Positions 41,709 through 52,044 of a stretch of 64,000 bases of DNA are shown here, piece after piece (positions within the stretch are counted from its first letter, which is position 1; each line of letters begins with the position of its first letter). This DNA is from Bathynomus jamesi (Eukaryota; Arthropoda; Malacostraca; Isopoda; Cirolanidae). A model generated the notes under the pieces. It saw only the letters and a list, made by a program, of their open reading frames with translations, made no database searches and was not told the DNA's origin. The stretch lies in contig JAJOZX010002712.1 of assembly GCA_023014485.1 (NCBI GenBank), positions 186,001-250,000 on the forward strand, given 5' to 3'. The position numbers and the translations under genes were made by a program.

Positions 41709-41716
41709 TTCAGGAT

Positions 41717-42130
41717 GTCCGGTATTTCTCCCGTGTCTAGTGATCGTCTCCATATCCAATATAGGGGCTCAGCGATTGCATTCTTGCAGTTTTTGGTCAG
41801 TGTGGCATCCATTTCTCCGGTCCTGCCGCTGAGTGTGCTTTTAGTTTCCCTATAGCTTGTGTAAAGTGTAATGTCATTTGTCGGGAAGTCAAAGTCCGTT
41901 ATACTTTCCCCTTGTAGTTCTTCTTCAAAGAACGCGTTTCTATCGCATATCAGTTTGTCAGTTTTTGGGATACTGAAAGATGATTCGTACTGAGCTCTTA
42001 ATATTTCAGATACTTCTGTTAAATCATCAGATAAAGCACTGTCTTCGTTTTTCAAAGGTCCGATAGTCGTGTGATTTTTCGACTTCCTTTTTGCAAAATT
42101 ATAGAAGTACTTTGAGTTAACCTTTATCAC
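41717..42130 (-). pseudogene. LINE A copy 5 linker / RT start
   Basis: Minus-strand reading 'KVNSKYFYNFAKRKSKNHTT', 'IGPLKNEDSALSDDLTEVSE', 'ESITDFDFPTND' and 'EPLYWIWRRSLDTGEIPDIL'. This linker leads into the reverse transcriptase. The reading is cut by the MITE at 41709. Confidence 0.82.
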
Positions 42131-42506
42131 TTCTATAGCATCGTCGTCTTATTTTTCTGTATGCTCCTCAATTAGTTCCTGTATGACGCAATCGATACTG
42201 TGCAGTTTATCATTTAATATTTTTCTGTTGTTATCTTTATAGTTACTTAATTTTGCAGTAACACTCTTTCGGAACAATGACCCCTCTTGTCTCTCGAACC
42301 TGCTTCTGTTTCCTCTTTGTTGTATTTTTGGGCCATGTCTTTCCACAATTTCCAGCGTCTTCTCCTCTAAGATCATTAGCATCTCTTCCGTTGTCTTGGC
42401 CTTGAAGATGGTTTTCTAATCTATTACTTCCATGCTGGATGCAACATCTTCCGAGTTTATAGCTTTGGAGTGAAAATTAAAAATTTCGAATTTGCTTCTC
42501 TGTTGT

Positions 42507-42785
42507 TCATGTTCTTTCCTTTCCTGTTGCTTTCATTTTGATTATTTCAATAATGTTGTGATCCGATATTATAGTTGGGAATATTTCTACGTTGTCGATT
42601 AGGTTGCTGTTGTTTGTGAATACCAAATCTAGGCAGTTGTTTTTTCTTGTGTTTTCTGTTATTTCTTGCGTTAACATAAATTCATCAGCTAGAGCTAGTA
42701 GCATTTTTACCTGCTCCTGGTCTTTTTGTGTGCCCCCCTTGTCCTGGTGTATACATATATTTTTTCCTATCCTTTTATATTTCAT
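42507..42785 (-). pseudogene. LINE A copy 5 endonuclease C-terminal segment
   Basis: 92 codons with 'KNNCLDLVFTNNSNLIDNVE' and 'IISDHNIIEI'. The SDHNIIE motif holds the catalytic histidine of the AP-like endonuclease. The GDFNFP segment lies just upstream (near 42795) in another frame. Broken. Confidence 0.8.
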
Positions 42786-43492
42786 GAATGGGAAATTAAA
42801 ATCACCACAGAAAAATATTTTGGGTTGGAGAGTGTAGATCTTTCACCAAGTTTCTTACCTTTGTAATGGAATCTGAGAATTTTGAGGTTGGCGTGTTCGG
42901 GGGTCTGTACATTACAATTAGTATAGTACCATATTTAATTTTTCAACTTTTGCTGCTACACATTCTACGTAGCTGTTTGAGGTACTACTTAGTCATTTCT
43001 GCCATATGCCTTTCGCGTGTGTAAATAGCACATCCTCCTTTTCGTCTCACTGTTCTGTCGGCTCGGAGTTTGTTATAGTTGTCAATTTGTATTACTTTTT
43101 TGTCAATACAGAACTCAGTTTTCACATTTCGCATGGCAATCCTTTTCATGGGCTTCCGTGGGACATGCAAAATCTGCTCCGGTTTCTTGCATGAGTCCTT
43201 TCAGGTATAAAACTTTGTCCAGGAATGGTTTGGTTTAAGGCAAAACAAAATTTATATTCATAGAAAAAATTGAACATACAAAAATCACTATTTATGATAA
43301 TTCATACTCATTTCAAAGTGTAATTATATAAAAATATTTTACATTCATGAAAAAGGCAAAGCTTAATAAGTTGCCAATAAATGTACATTTTCTCTAACTA
43401 GCTAATCTCTAATTATTATAAAATATTGTAATCTCCTCCTCTATATTAATATTAGTTCTATAAATATTAACCCGTAACTTTATAATTTTTAC

Positions 43493-43912
43493 GTTACGCG
43501 TAATGTAGATAATTGCCTAATGTTGACATTAGGCAAGATATTTCTTAATGTGCACGTTAGAACTTTGCCCTAGGTTAGGTGTTTTTCTGAGTCAAACACA
43601 GTCAGACACTCGGAAAAACACTTAACCTAATCTAAAGCAATTAATTCATTTGTTCGGGTTGTTTAACCTCCTTCGCAACATCTAAGGTCATATGACGGTG
43701 GGGACCTACATCTTTACGTGGGATCCGAACCACGGGTCGCTACATAATCTGGGCGCGGAGGACGGTCTCCCATCCAACTACTACCCAGACCCACTGTCGC
43801 TTAACTTGGCTGATCTCCGGGAAGCGTTGTTACGACATTGGCTACGACGTAGCTCTAATCTAAGGCAACGTTCTAATGTACACATTAAGCAATTATACAC
43901 ATTACACGTGAC
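43493..43912. mobile_element. MITE (GTYACGYGTAATGT ends) carrying a 5S SINE
   Basis: The left end GTTACGCGTAATGTAGATAA and right end inverse GTCACGTGTAATGTGTATAA, with further shared inner blocks (TTGCYTAATGT, ACATTAG, AACKTTGCC), define inverted ends of about 80 bp. The element sits in H1 copy 2. The SINE occupies the middle. Confidence 0.7.
43650..43852 (-). mobile_element. 5S rRNA-derived SINE, copy 2
   Basis: Minus strand: 'GGAGATCAGCCAAGTTAAGC' and 'TAGTTGGATGGGAGACCGTC' closely follow 5S rRNA, including the internal promoter (AAGTTAAGC...TGGATGGGAGACC). The shared SINE core CGTGGTTCGGATCCCACGTA follows, then the tail TATGACCTTAGATGTTGCGA and GGTTAAACAACCCGAAC. A 5S-headed (SINE3-like) element, not a 5S gene. 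Confidence 0.82.
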
Positions 43913-44381
43913 ATTTATATTAAACCATCTTATGTTGATTTTATTTTAAGTATTTTAATAAGTTTATAAACCCAAATTTTTTATTAAAATTGTCCACGAG
44001 GGACTTGAAATTTTAATGAAAAATTTTGTTGTTGTTGACATTGTTGAAGAAAGAAAATAGGTTCAAGATAAGGAAAATCAATTACTTTAAATATTGGTAT
44101 TCAATTTAGGAAACTAAAATAAAATTATTTTATCATTTTAGCGAGAAATAAAACTATTTAACATCATTTTAGCTACGATATATTATGAGTAACAAATTCT
44201 GGTTCTGTATATTGTGGAGTGAGCTAAAGAAAGGCATTTAAACAAATTTCAAATTTAAAAATATGAAAATTTAAAGTTTTCAAATTAAATCAGTAAAATT
44301 TATGAAGGGAATTGATTTTTTAAAATCTAAGCAAAGAATCGGCATCGGTATTGACTAAATTTTGGAATCGGTACATCACTA

Positions 44382-45100
44382 TTCTTAAATGATAATTTTT
44401 TTAAACTTATTTTTAATTGTATTTGTAAGAGATAGGAGTCCTCGGGAGTCAAAACCTGCGAATAGCTAATTAAATTATTTTTCGAAGCCTCTCTCTCGGT
44501 TCTTCCTTTTCTTTCTTTTCCATTATTAAAAGTGTGCTGCTTAAGGGAGGGCTAATTAAGATAGCGTAGAAGTAGCAATGTTCTCTTTGTCAATAAATGT
44601 AGCAGGAGGCGCTGGTCGGGTTTGGTTTCAAAGTACTGTACTAGGAGTTCTCGGATGACACCCCATTGGTGGAGAAAGGAAGCTTGATGGAAGCCAAAAC
44701 CTCCGAATAGATGTTTTCAATTTTAGGGGCGCTACTTGAGATTATAGTGTATGAATGTTAGTACGTTTTAGTTAAATCGAGTAATATCCAACTTAGCTAG
44801 CTAAAGAAAGTCTTACAGTATATAGAAGTAAAGATGTTCCCTTTCGTAATAAATGTAGTAGGAGGCGCTGGTCAGATCTGGTTTTAGAACACTGGGAGTT
44901 CTCAGATGATTAGAAGTTTGATGAGATCTCTTGGGAGTCAAAACCTCCGAAGAGTCATACTCATCTCCGAGGAAGCTACTTAATTATAATGGAACTTTAA
45001 TTTTAATTATCGTGTATCAAATTTCACAATAAAAATAAACTTCACAAGATAATAAAAATTATGTATATTATGCATTATTATTTCCCATTATGCTCGGGGA
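44382..45100. repeat. ~250-bp tandem repeat, right part
   Basis: AATAAATGTAG(C/T)AGGAGGCGCTGG recurs at about 44591 and 44843. (G)GGAGTCAAAACCT(G/C)CGAA recurs near 44455, 44695 (as GCCAAAACCTCCGAA) and 44938. So the period is about 245-255 bp over ~2.3 units, continuing the array at 39300-39591. Non-coding. Confidence 0.7.
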
Positions 45101-45547
45101 ATTGTTAAGTTGTAGGTCTGACCAGTTGGAGGTACACTCTGGACCAGTGCTTAATTATATTTGTTTTAAAATTTCCTCCTACAGTTAGTCCTTCCCAAAC
45201 TTTAGAGATATTCCTGGTTTTTTACCAACATATTATGATCAACCATCGAGCAACTTGTCTTTTGGTCACTTGCCTCATAAGCACCACGAAGTGGGAGATA
45301 CTTGAGTTCGCCGTAGTGGCAAAACTGGCAACAACGGGTGTTCACCCACGAAACACTTTCATACTCCATAAAGGACGAGTACACGGGGATAGATACAGGG
45401 ACCTTCCACTGATATTCCTCGCCGGAAAGGTTTTCTCTACTCGCGTAGTAGCACAACACCGCGAAGTATGAACAACGCGCTATATCATTTGCTGCATAAA
45501 TACCTTTCACGGCGGGAGACCCAAGCTGAAACTCGTGAAATTCAAAG
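45101..45547. other. Unassigned interval
   Basis: The two overlapping frames at 45202-45510 (-) and 45235-45471 (+) are not recognisable. The minus frame has several aromatic and cysteine residues but no motif I can name. Confidence 0.3.
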
Positions 45548-45837
45548 AATTGGCAAACACATACACTTCTTGCTAACTTTATTGATAATCGGAATAGTAT
45601 AATTGTCGGAGACTTTAACTGCCCTAATGTTAATTACGAGACTTTTACTGGTAATGAGAAGGGTTTGAGATTGAATGAGTTCATGGAAGATAATTTTTTA
45701 CGACAGATGATTACCGAACCAACGCGCGGTGACAATATTTTAGACGGTGATGATGAACGGCGAAAATATAGTCGAAGGTTTAGAAGTAGGCGAGAGTTTA
45801 GGATGTAGTGATAAATTAAATTCTTAGGTTTAAGTTA

Positions 45838-46299
45838 TTGATAGAAAACACTAAGGATAGTAACGTAATAGAAGTCCCTGATTTTCGTAGGGCCAATTTT
45901 GATAGTTTTGCGGATAGGATGAGAGAAGTGGACTGGGATAATTTATTTATGGGTAATGACACAAATTTGCATTGGGAGGCGTTTAAAGGAAGTTTTATGA
46001 ATACTGAAAGGGAGTTAATTCTTCGTAGGCCCAAGCGCGCTAGAAATCATGGTAGGACCAAGTGGTGGACTAGGGAAATAGGCGAGTTCATAAACGAGCG
46101 TAACAGAGCGTATAGACTTAATAAGCGCAATGGCACGGCAGCTAACTTTAATAGATATATCGAGCTGAAACGTCAGGTTAAAAGATCAGTTAGGAATGCT
46201 ACGTGTAATTTAGAGATACTTATAGCTGCGGATAGTAAACATAATCCAAGAAAGTTTTTTGAATACGTCACTAATCGTGGACGCTCTAGTGGACGCTAA
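45838..46299 (+). pseudogene. CR1 LINE D endonuclease-RT linker
   Basis: 153 codons: 'DFRRANFDSFADRMREVDWD', 'RARNHGRTKWWTREIGEFIN', 'KRQVKRSVRNATCNLEI', 'NPRKFFEYVTNRGRSS'. Equivalent to the B linker 'NPKEFFSYVNSRK'. A single frameshift around 46280-46290 moves the reading into the reverse transcriptase frame. Confidence 0.85.
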
Positions 46300-47944
46300 C
46301 GGCGCTTTGGCTTCTGACGCTCAGGCGATGGCGGGTATTTTCAATAACTTTTTTGCGACAGTTTTTACCGTAGAAGACGTAAATAATGTCCCCGACGTGG
46401 ACGATATCGTTCCATTTAGTAGCGAGACTATTTTGGATGAAATAACTGTTTACGAGGGTGAGATTGCGCATTATATCGTTAGGCTAAAAGTTAGCAAGGC
46501 TCCAGGCCCTGACGCGTTTTATCCCAGACATTTGAAAGACGTTATCGTAGGTCCCTTAACGAAGATTTTTAATCAGTTACTCGAAACGGGGATTATTCCT
46601 GAAGACTTCAAATTAGCTAACGTCACGCCCATTTTTAAAAAAGGCGACCACACAGAAGCTAACAATTATAGGCCCATTAGCTTAACGTCAATTGTCGGTA
46701 AACTTTTGGAATTCGTAGTTAGGGATCGTATCATCGATCACTTAGAAAGTCGCGATTTGATTAATAGTAGTCAGCATGGGTTTCGACGCCATAGATCTTG
46801 TTTAACTAATCTGTTCGAATTTTATAACGAAATAGTGCGCGAATACGATAGGCATAGAGCGGCTGACGTTATTTATTTAGATTTTAAAAAGGCGTTCGAT
46901 ACAGTTCCGCATAGAAGATTAATTGCAAAGGTTAAAGCGCACGGTATACGCGGTCAGGTAGCTAACTGGTTAGAGGAATGGCTTCGTGCTCGGAGACAGA
47001 GGGTCGTTGTTAATGGTAGTGAATCGGGGTGGTTGGATGTAGGTAGCGGTGTCCCACAGGGTTCAGTGTTAGGCCTATTGCTATTCGTAATTTACTTTAA
47101 CGACATAGATGTAGGATTGTCTAGTAACGTGTCAAAATTCGCGGACGATACTAAAATAGGCGGTAAGGTTGTTAACGAGGACGACAGAAGTAGGCTCCAA
47201 GACGATGTAAACAGGATTATGGAGTGGGCGAATAAGTGGCAGATGCAATTTAACGTAGACAAATGTAAAGTTTTGCATATAGGTTCTCGTAACAATAATT
47301 ACACGTACACAATGGATGATAGAGAGTTAGCGAGCATTGACGAGGAAGTAGATTTAGGCGTACGCATATCTAAGGATTTAAAAGTTAGGAACCAGTGCCT
47401 GGAGTCTTGCGCAAAAGCTAATAAGATGTTAGGCTTCATAGCGCGTAATTTCGAATTTAAATCGAAGAATATTATATTGCACCTTTACAAGTCCCTAGTG
47501 AAACCTCGTTTAGAACATGCCGTTCAGTTTTGGTGCCCGTATTTGCGTGAGGATATTGATAGGTTAGAAAGGGTTCAGCGTCGTGCCACTAAACTAATTC
47601 CGTCATTGCGCAACAAGCCTTATGAAGATAGGATTAGAGAGTTAGACTTGCATTCACTCGAAACTAGGAAATTAAGGGGGGAGCTTATTGAAGATTTCAA
47701 AATCGTTAATAACATCGATAACGTAAATTTTGACAAACTGTTCACTTTCGATAATAGCAATACTCGTAATAATGGATTTAAGTTGCGTGGCAGACGTTTC
47801 ATTACTAATATCGCTAAAAACTTCTTTACGTTTAAAGTAATTGATAAATGGAATAATCTTCCCGCGCCCGTCGTGAACTCTACCAGCGTTAATGTGTTTA
47901 AGAACCGTTTAGATAGGCATTTTAAAAATACTAACGTTGTTTAA
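46259..47944 (+). CDS. CR1-type reverse transcriptase (561 codons), all catalytic residues present
   Basis: Long uninterrupted frame encoding the RNA-directed DNA polymerase for target-primed reverse transcription. Order: 'KVSKAPGPDAFYPRHLK' (~78-94), 'NVTPIFKKGDHTEANNYRPI' (~122-141), 'QHGFRRHRSCLTNLFEFYNE' (~173-192), 'YLDFKKAFDTVPHRRLIAKV' (catalytic D ~208), 'SGVPQGSVLGLLLFVIYFND' (~263-282), 'KFADDTKIGG' (D ~296-297), 'EWANKWQMQFNVDKCKVLHI', then the CR1 C-terminus 'LERVQRRATKLIPSLR' and 'WNNLPAPVVNSTSVNVFKNR'. The first ATG lies in the overlap with the linker frame; the true protein would start upstream in the endonuclease. It is probably not expressed alone. Confidence 0.87.
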   Translation: MNTSLIVDALVDANGALASDAQAMAGIFNNFFATVFTVEDVNNVPDVDDIVPFSSETILDEITVYEGEIAHYIVRLKVSKAPGPDAFYPRHLKDVIVGPLTKIFNQLLETGIIPEDFKLANVTPIFKKGDHTEANNYRPISLTSIVGKLLEFVVRDRIIDHLESRDLINSSQHGFRRHRSCLTNLFEFYNEIVREYDRHRAADVIYLDFKKAFDTVPHRRLIAKVKAHGIRGQVANWLEEWLRARRQRVVVNGSESGWLDVGSGVPQGSVLGLLLFVIYFNDIDVGLSSNVSKFADDTKIGGKVVNEDDRSRLQDDVNRIMEWANKWQMQFNVDKCKVLHIGSRNNNYTYTMDDRELASIDEEVDLGVRISKDLKVRNQCLESCAKANKMLGFIARNFEFKSKNIILHLYKSLVKPRLEHAVQFWCPYLREDIDRLERVQRRATKLIPSLRNKPYEDRIRELDLHSLETRKLRGELIEDFKIVNNIDNVNFDKLFTFDNSNTRNNGFKLRGRRFITNIAKNFFTFKVIDKWNNLPAPVVNSTSVNVFKNRLDRHFKNTNVV

Positions 47945-48075
47945 AATAAAAAAAAACATTAGCAACAGGAGCTCTCGGGGTGGTGATCGGGGATGAGTCT
48001 GTTGCGATGATGCTAGTTTGTGACATGCCAGCGTGTGATGCCAGCAATAAAATTATTAAAAAAAAAAAAAAAATT

Positions 48076-48526
48076 AGACTAACACGAACGCAGATGTAGC
48101 TCGTAGCGTAAACTAACCCACTTTTTGTTTTACTTTACCTACTTTTTTTTTTCTTATCCTCTCTATACTCGCATGTCTGTAGTTTGCATGGTATGACAGT
48201 AAGTTAAGACTGTGTTTGCATGGTTTGTAAGCGTTCTTATTTTACTTCTTTTCATCTTTCACCCCTTTCCTATTCTCTTCGACTATTCTTCCGACTTGTC
48301 GGCAGTGGCCGGCGGATGATGATGGTGGTGAGTCTTTCTTTCTCTTTTTCTGAATGAATGTTAACCCACGAATGATAGGTTTTGCTACTTACTTAACCCC
48401 TTATTCTCCTCTCTTAACCCTACTCTTTCCTTTCTCTCGGGCTAACCTTAGAGTGGATCTTAGGGTCTTTGTTAGCCTTAGCTTCTGTAGATCCAATTAC
48501 AGAAAACACGCTCAGACACTTTCCTA
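48076..48526. other. Non-coding interval
   Basis: Pyrimidine-rich sequence with several cytosine- and thymine-rich runs (48230-48300, 48380-48440). No gene seen. Confidence 0.4.
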
Positions 48527-49001
48527 CAGGCCCGTAGCCAAGGGGGGGCCAGGGGGGCAAAGCCCCGCCTGGAAAATAATATGCCCCCCCTGGGAAAACC
48601 AACCGCAACGGCGTTCCATGCTACAAGAACGCCAAAGCCAACTTGTTTTACTTGCCTTTGAAAATAAGAGAACGAAGCAAATAGACATGTTTGAATTCCT
48701 AAAGAATTTCGCTAAAAAAACTCGCCGCATACAGTTATTCTAAAATTTAAAAAAACTTACAAAGACTTTTATTTACACTAAATTTAGACTAAATATTGTA
48801 TTCTATAACCCAATATGCTTATCTATATGTATCGGTTTGATCATTTTTTTATTTAGCCTACGGTGTTTTACTTGTTATAGTTTTAAATGTAATTTTCTGC
48901 AGTATATTTCGATATTCACAAAAAATGACATTAAATTTTTTCATTGTCCCCCCTGTCAATTTCTCCGCCCCTCCTACTGATTTGATCTGGCTACGGCCCT
49001 G
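48527..49001 (+). mobile_element. hAT element fragment with transposase C-terminal remnant
   Basis: 475 bp with ends CAGGCCCGTAGCCA and TGGCTACGGCCCTG and a perfect 8-bp duplication CTTTCCTA (48519-48526, 49002-49009). Near 48645 it encodes 'LLAFENKRTKQIDMFEFL', 'KNFAKKTRRIQLF', which resembles the extreme C-terminus after the hAT dimerisation domain of ZMYM-type transposases. A deletion derivative of a hAT element. Confidence 0.87.
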
Positions 49002-49648
49002 CTTTCCTACCTCGTTAATAGAATAGATAAGGGTTTTATAGAAATGCATAATATTTGCTGGGTAATTCCTATGCTTTATCTAAGTAATTCCTATGCGAAG
49101 GACGCAATAAAGCTTTGGTACGGTGGCTTTGGCAGGCTACGGAGAAATGATACAACGATGAAATGATGACTTTTTGTACATAATAAATAAAAAATTCCTT
49201 AAAAAAATGTATGGCGTAGAATAGATTAGTAATTTAGTATTGACGCTCTCCTATATTTTCCAGTCTTCTAATGCTGAAAGTGTACGCATGGTGTGAATGA
49301 ATTCTGAAGCTATTCTTTTCATTGTACTTTTCTTACTTTCCTATAAATCATCCTTCACCATTATTTTCTGTCAGCAGTTGCTGACGGAGGGGGGAGAGAG
49401 AACTCTATCTATACTTTGCTACCATACTAATTAATACGCCTTCGTGAAAGCTTTACGCGTTTGTAAGTGTCAGCATGGTATAAGTTTTCAGTGTTCTTTT
49501 TATTTTCATCGCTATTTCTAACTTTTCTCTTTCCTTCTTGAGCTAACCTAGAGTGGATCTTAGGGTCTTTGTTAGCCTGTAACTCTGTAACTCTTTGTAT
49601 AAAATCAAAACATACGTTCGAGGTTTTTGTGGCTATACCAAATATATA

Positions 49649-50646
49649 CCTTTGGTTAGCTTCTGCCCGAATTGTTCATTCTGACGAAGATCAAGCTTTT
49701 CACTCCACCTTAGACCTACGGTTTTAACGTGGAATCCGAACCACGCCCCACCAGCAACCTAACGTCTTAACCAGGGATGGGGTCAAATACGTATTTGTAT
49801 TTGTATTTACAAATACACAAAAATGGATATTTGCATTTGTATTTGTATTTGAGAATTTAAAAAGCTGCATATTTGTATTTGAATTTGTATTTGAGCCTTT
49901 TATTTGCCGTATTTGCTTCAAATACAGTCAAATACACTAATGTAATTTAAGTTAAATGTTTTAAATCCATTGTACAGACTACAGACTATATAACTACAAA
50001 TTGATATGAACAGTAAAAATCAAACATTGAGAAATATGAATTTATTTTCTTTAATTATGCAAAAGTGCAGAAATATCAAGAAGTGTGAAATAATTTTCTC
50101 TAATAAAAATAATAAACAAGAGGAATTTGTTACTTTTCTTGCCTTGGTGTGAAAATGAAGTCTACTTTGATAAGAGCCAAAGTATTGCAATGTTAAGTTT
50201 TATACAATAAGTACTATACCAGTATTGTCTTACTTGAGGGGTAGCCGAAGTCAAGTAAATATTATCCGTTTATATTTAGGATGAAATTGGTACGAAATTT
50301 GCAAATACAGTAAAAATTGTATTTGCATTTTATTTGTATTTGAAGCTTCATATTTGTATTTATATTTGTATTTGGGGATTTATAAATTCGAATATTTGTA
50401 TCTGTATTTGAATTTGGCCGTAAAAAAAATAGTGTATTTGTATCTATATTTGTATTTGGGCAATTGTATTTGACCCCATCCCTGGTCTTAACCACTAGGC
50501 CACCCAGGGTACCCATTTATCCACCAACCACTTTTTTTTTCTTTGTGTGGAAGGATGAACAGCTGGGTTTTGCTGCGCGCCGGCTGCCGTCACCTGGTCT
50601 CGAACCCGGAGCCGATGGATTCGTAGACAGCGACGCTAACCAATAC
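49649..50646 (-). mobile_element. tRNA-dimer SINE, copy S3, split by a hAT element
   Basis: The 3' tail (GGTTAGCTTCTGCCCGAATT, 49651) and second tRNA-like module start on the left side. The first tRNA-like module (B box GTCTCGAACCCGG near 50600, A box toward 50645) lies on the right. Between them is the hAT element 49772-50484, inserted at GTCTTAAC. S1, S2 and S4 have a single uninterrupted GTCTTAACCACTAGG or equivalent. Confidence 0.82.
49772..50484. mobile_element. hAT MITE with ATTTGTATTTG internal repeats
   Basis: 713 bp with ends CAGGGATGGGGTCAAATAC and GTATTTGACCCCATCCCTG and a perfect 8-bp duplication GTCTTAAC (49764-49771, 50485-50492). Both subterminal regions are rich in GTATTTGTATTTG-type direct repeats, inverted at the other end. 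They give long asparagine/threonine-rich minus-strand translations that are not genes. Confidence 0.9.
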
Positions 50647-50744
50647 AATGTTAGTTTATACAGCCATGCGCTCTCGTGTACGATTTCTACGTGTGTACAA
50701 TGAAATTGTTAGGGGTAGGCTAGTTTGTATATTCTACTCTTTCT

Positions 50745-50955
50745 CGTACCATTTCCTTGGCTACTTTTCCAGGGCAAGGTATTTTTCAACCTTTTTCCGT
50801 ACTGGAGGGAGCGGAGGGTGGTGAGAAAGCCTTATGTTTTTTCTAATCATTTTTCTACTATTGCTGGAATAGTTAAAAAAATGTGAGTTCAACAAAAGCA
50901 ACCTCCTCCGAGTGGACCGAAACGTCTTTGAGGCTTCCTCTAGTCTTGTCCTTGT

Positions 50956-51000
<45 letters not shown>
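50745..51000 (+). mobile_element. CR1 family C 3'-end fragment with (TC)n tail
   Basis: Has CTTGGCTACTTTTCCAGGGC, GGGAGCGGAGGGTGGTGAGA and a 3' UTR variant (GAGTGGACCGAAACGTCTTT, CCTTGTAACTCTCTCTC), ending in (TC)n at 50958-51000. The same variant 3' UTR is at 56050-56136. Confidence 0.75.
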
Positions 51001-51003
<3 letters not shown>

Positions 51004-51199
51004 GTAGCAACGAAACACTTAAAGAAGAAATAAAAGTGATTAACAAAAGACGCCACCGGAATATGAGGCAAAAATGAAGTAAAATGAATGGGGGAAAATG
51101 AGATGGTCATTTTCCTTGCATCGTTGAATTAATTGTGACTTTGTATAAAAATATACTAACTGTTTTTCCAAAATTGACTTCCCAGAAGAATATAGCGTT

Positions 51200-51233
<34 letters not shown>

Positions 51234-52000
51234 TAAATGAATTAGGCAGTGGTACTGAAAAAACACACACACACACATGTTTCTATTTACAATTAGTATA
51301 TTACTGTCAAGTATTTACGAATCTTTTATTTTTAAGATTTGTGATTACAATTTTAAAATTCTTAATATCTTCTAGATTTAATACTGCCTAAATTATTACT
51401 TTCAAGCTCCTCCTCACCAACAACAACAACAACAATAATAATAATAAAAGGCATCTCCCATTGTGATCCACTCGTAAATCTTAATGAATTACATTTTTAT
51501 ACTTTACAATTATTATATCTAAATCGCTGGCTCGAAGTTAATGTTCTTTTTGTATATTATTGGAACCGGCGCTGCCAAATCTCCGCGCGCGCAGTGTACA
51601 ATAATAAATACGTTATTAAAACCAATTGAATAATTGCCGTCCAACTGAATGGAGCTCAGAAATTCTTCTAAAAAAGTTTAACAACTCGCGTTCCTTCCTT
51701 CCTCTTGATGTCTTTAGCCTCCAGCTAAACTTCCTATACCTTATTTATCTTCTTAATCATTCGTCTTCCTCCACCTTTGAGGCATTTTGCACTTGACTTC
51801 CCGCGCAAACAGGAAGTTGGTAATTGAGTTAAACTGCCCCCACGTGCTCGGCGGATGCGAAAGGTAAATTATGGGTAACCCTGATTTCAGTGTTGGTAGC
51901 CCTGATTCCATTGTGTGTCGGCCTCCGGGCGATAATTTGAATTCAAATTTTTGTAAATAGATTCATTTATGCATGCTTGGTAAAAACTCGAACCTTGGTG

Positions 52001-52044
<44 letters not shown>

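Larger units (their letters stand above)
39692..43236 (-). mobile_element. LINE A copy 5 (-), most complete, catalytically dead
   Basis: Runs on the minus strand from the middle of the endonuclease ('RADRTVRRKGGCAIYT' near 43060; SDHNIIE near 42550) through the linker and reverse transcriptase to the 3' end (AAGCTTGACCTTCGTGAAAT near 39757). Motif A is 'YTNFAKAFDKCDHG' (D to N). The FADD box is 'FADEKK' with the same extra-base frameshift as copy 4 (near 40610). It includes a ~240-bp C-terminal segment deleted from copy 4. A hAT MITE lies at 41156-41708. Confidence 0.87.
39592..44381. mobile_element. hAT-like element H1, copy 2 (inverted, hosting nested insertions)
   Basis: Starts TAGTGGTGTACCGATTAATC and ends GGAATCGGTACATCACTA. 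Its sequence matches the reverse complement of H1 copy 1 in two main blocks (39592-39690 and 43237-44381). The flanking 8-mers TTCTCATA and TTCTTAAA agree at 6 of 8. Insertions inside are LINE A copy 5 (39692-43236) and a MITE (43493-43912) that itself contains a 5S-derived SINE. Removing them restores collinearity with copy 1. Confidence 0.8.
45548..48075 (+). mobile_element. CR1 LINE D: best preserved LINE, 5'-truncated
   Basis: Begins in the endonuclease ('IIVGDFNCPN' near 45600; a SDHxxI-like site frameshifted near 45810), runs through linker and reverse transcriptase to a stop at 47942, then a short 3' UTR and AATAAAATTATT-(A)15 at 48045-48075. It ends in poly-A rather than (TC)n. It is AU-rich in codon use compared with family B. 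Only two or three frameshifts (about 45740-45830 and 46285) break it. Most likely a relatively young copy. Confidence 0.88.

Noticed and set aside
43700..43852. 5S rRNA gene
   Set aside because: Only the internal promoter half matches. The 5' part differs and the sequence continues into a SINE core and tail.
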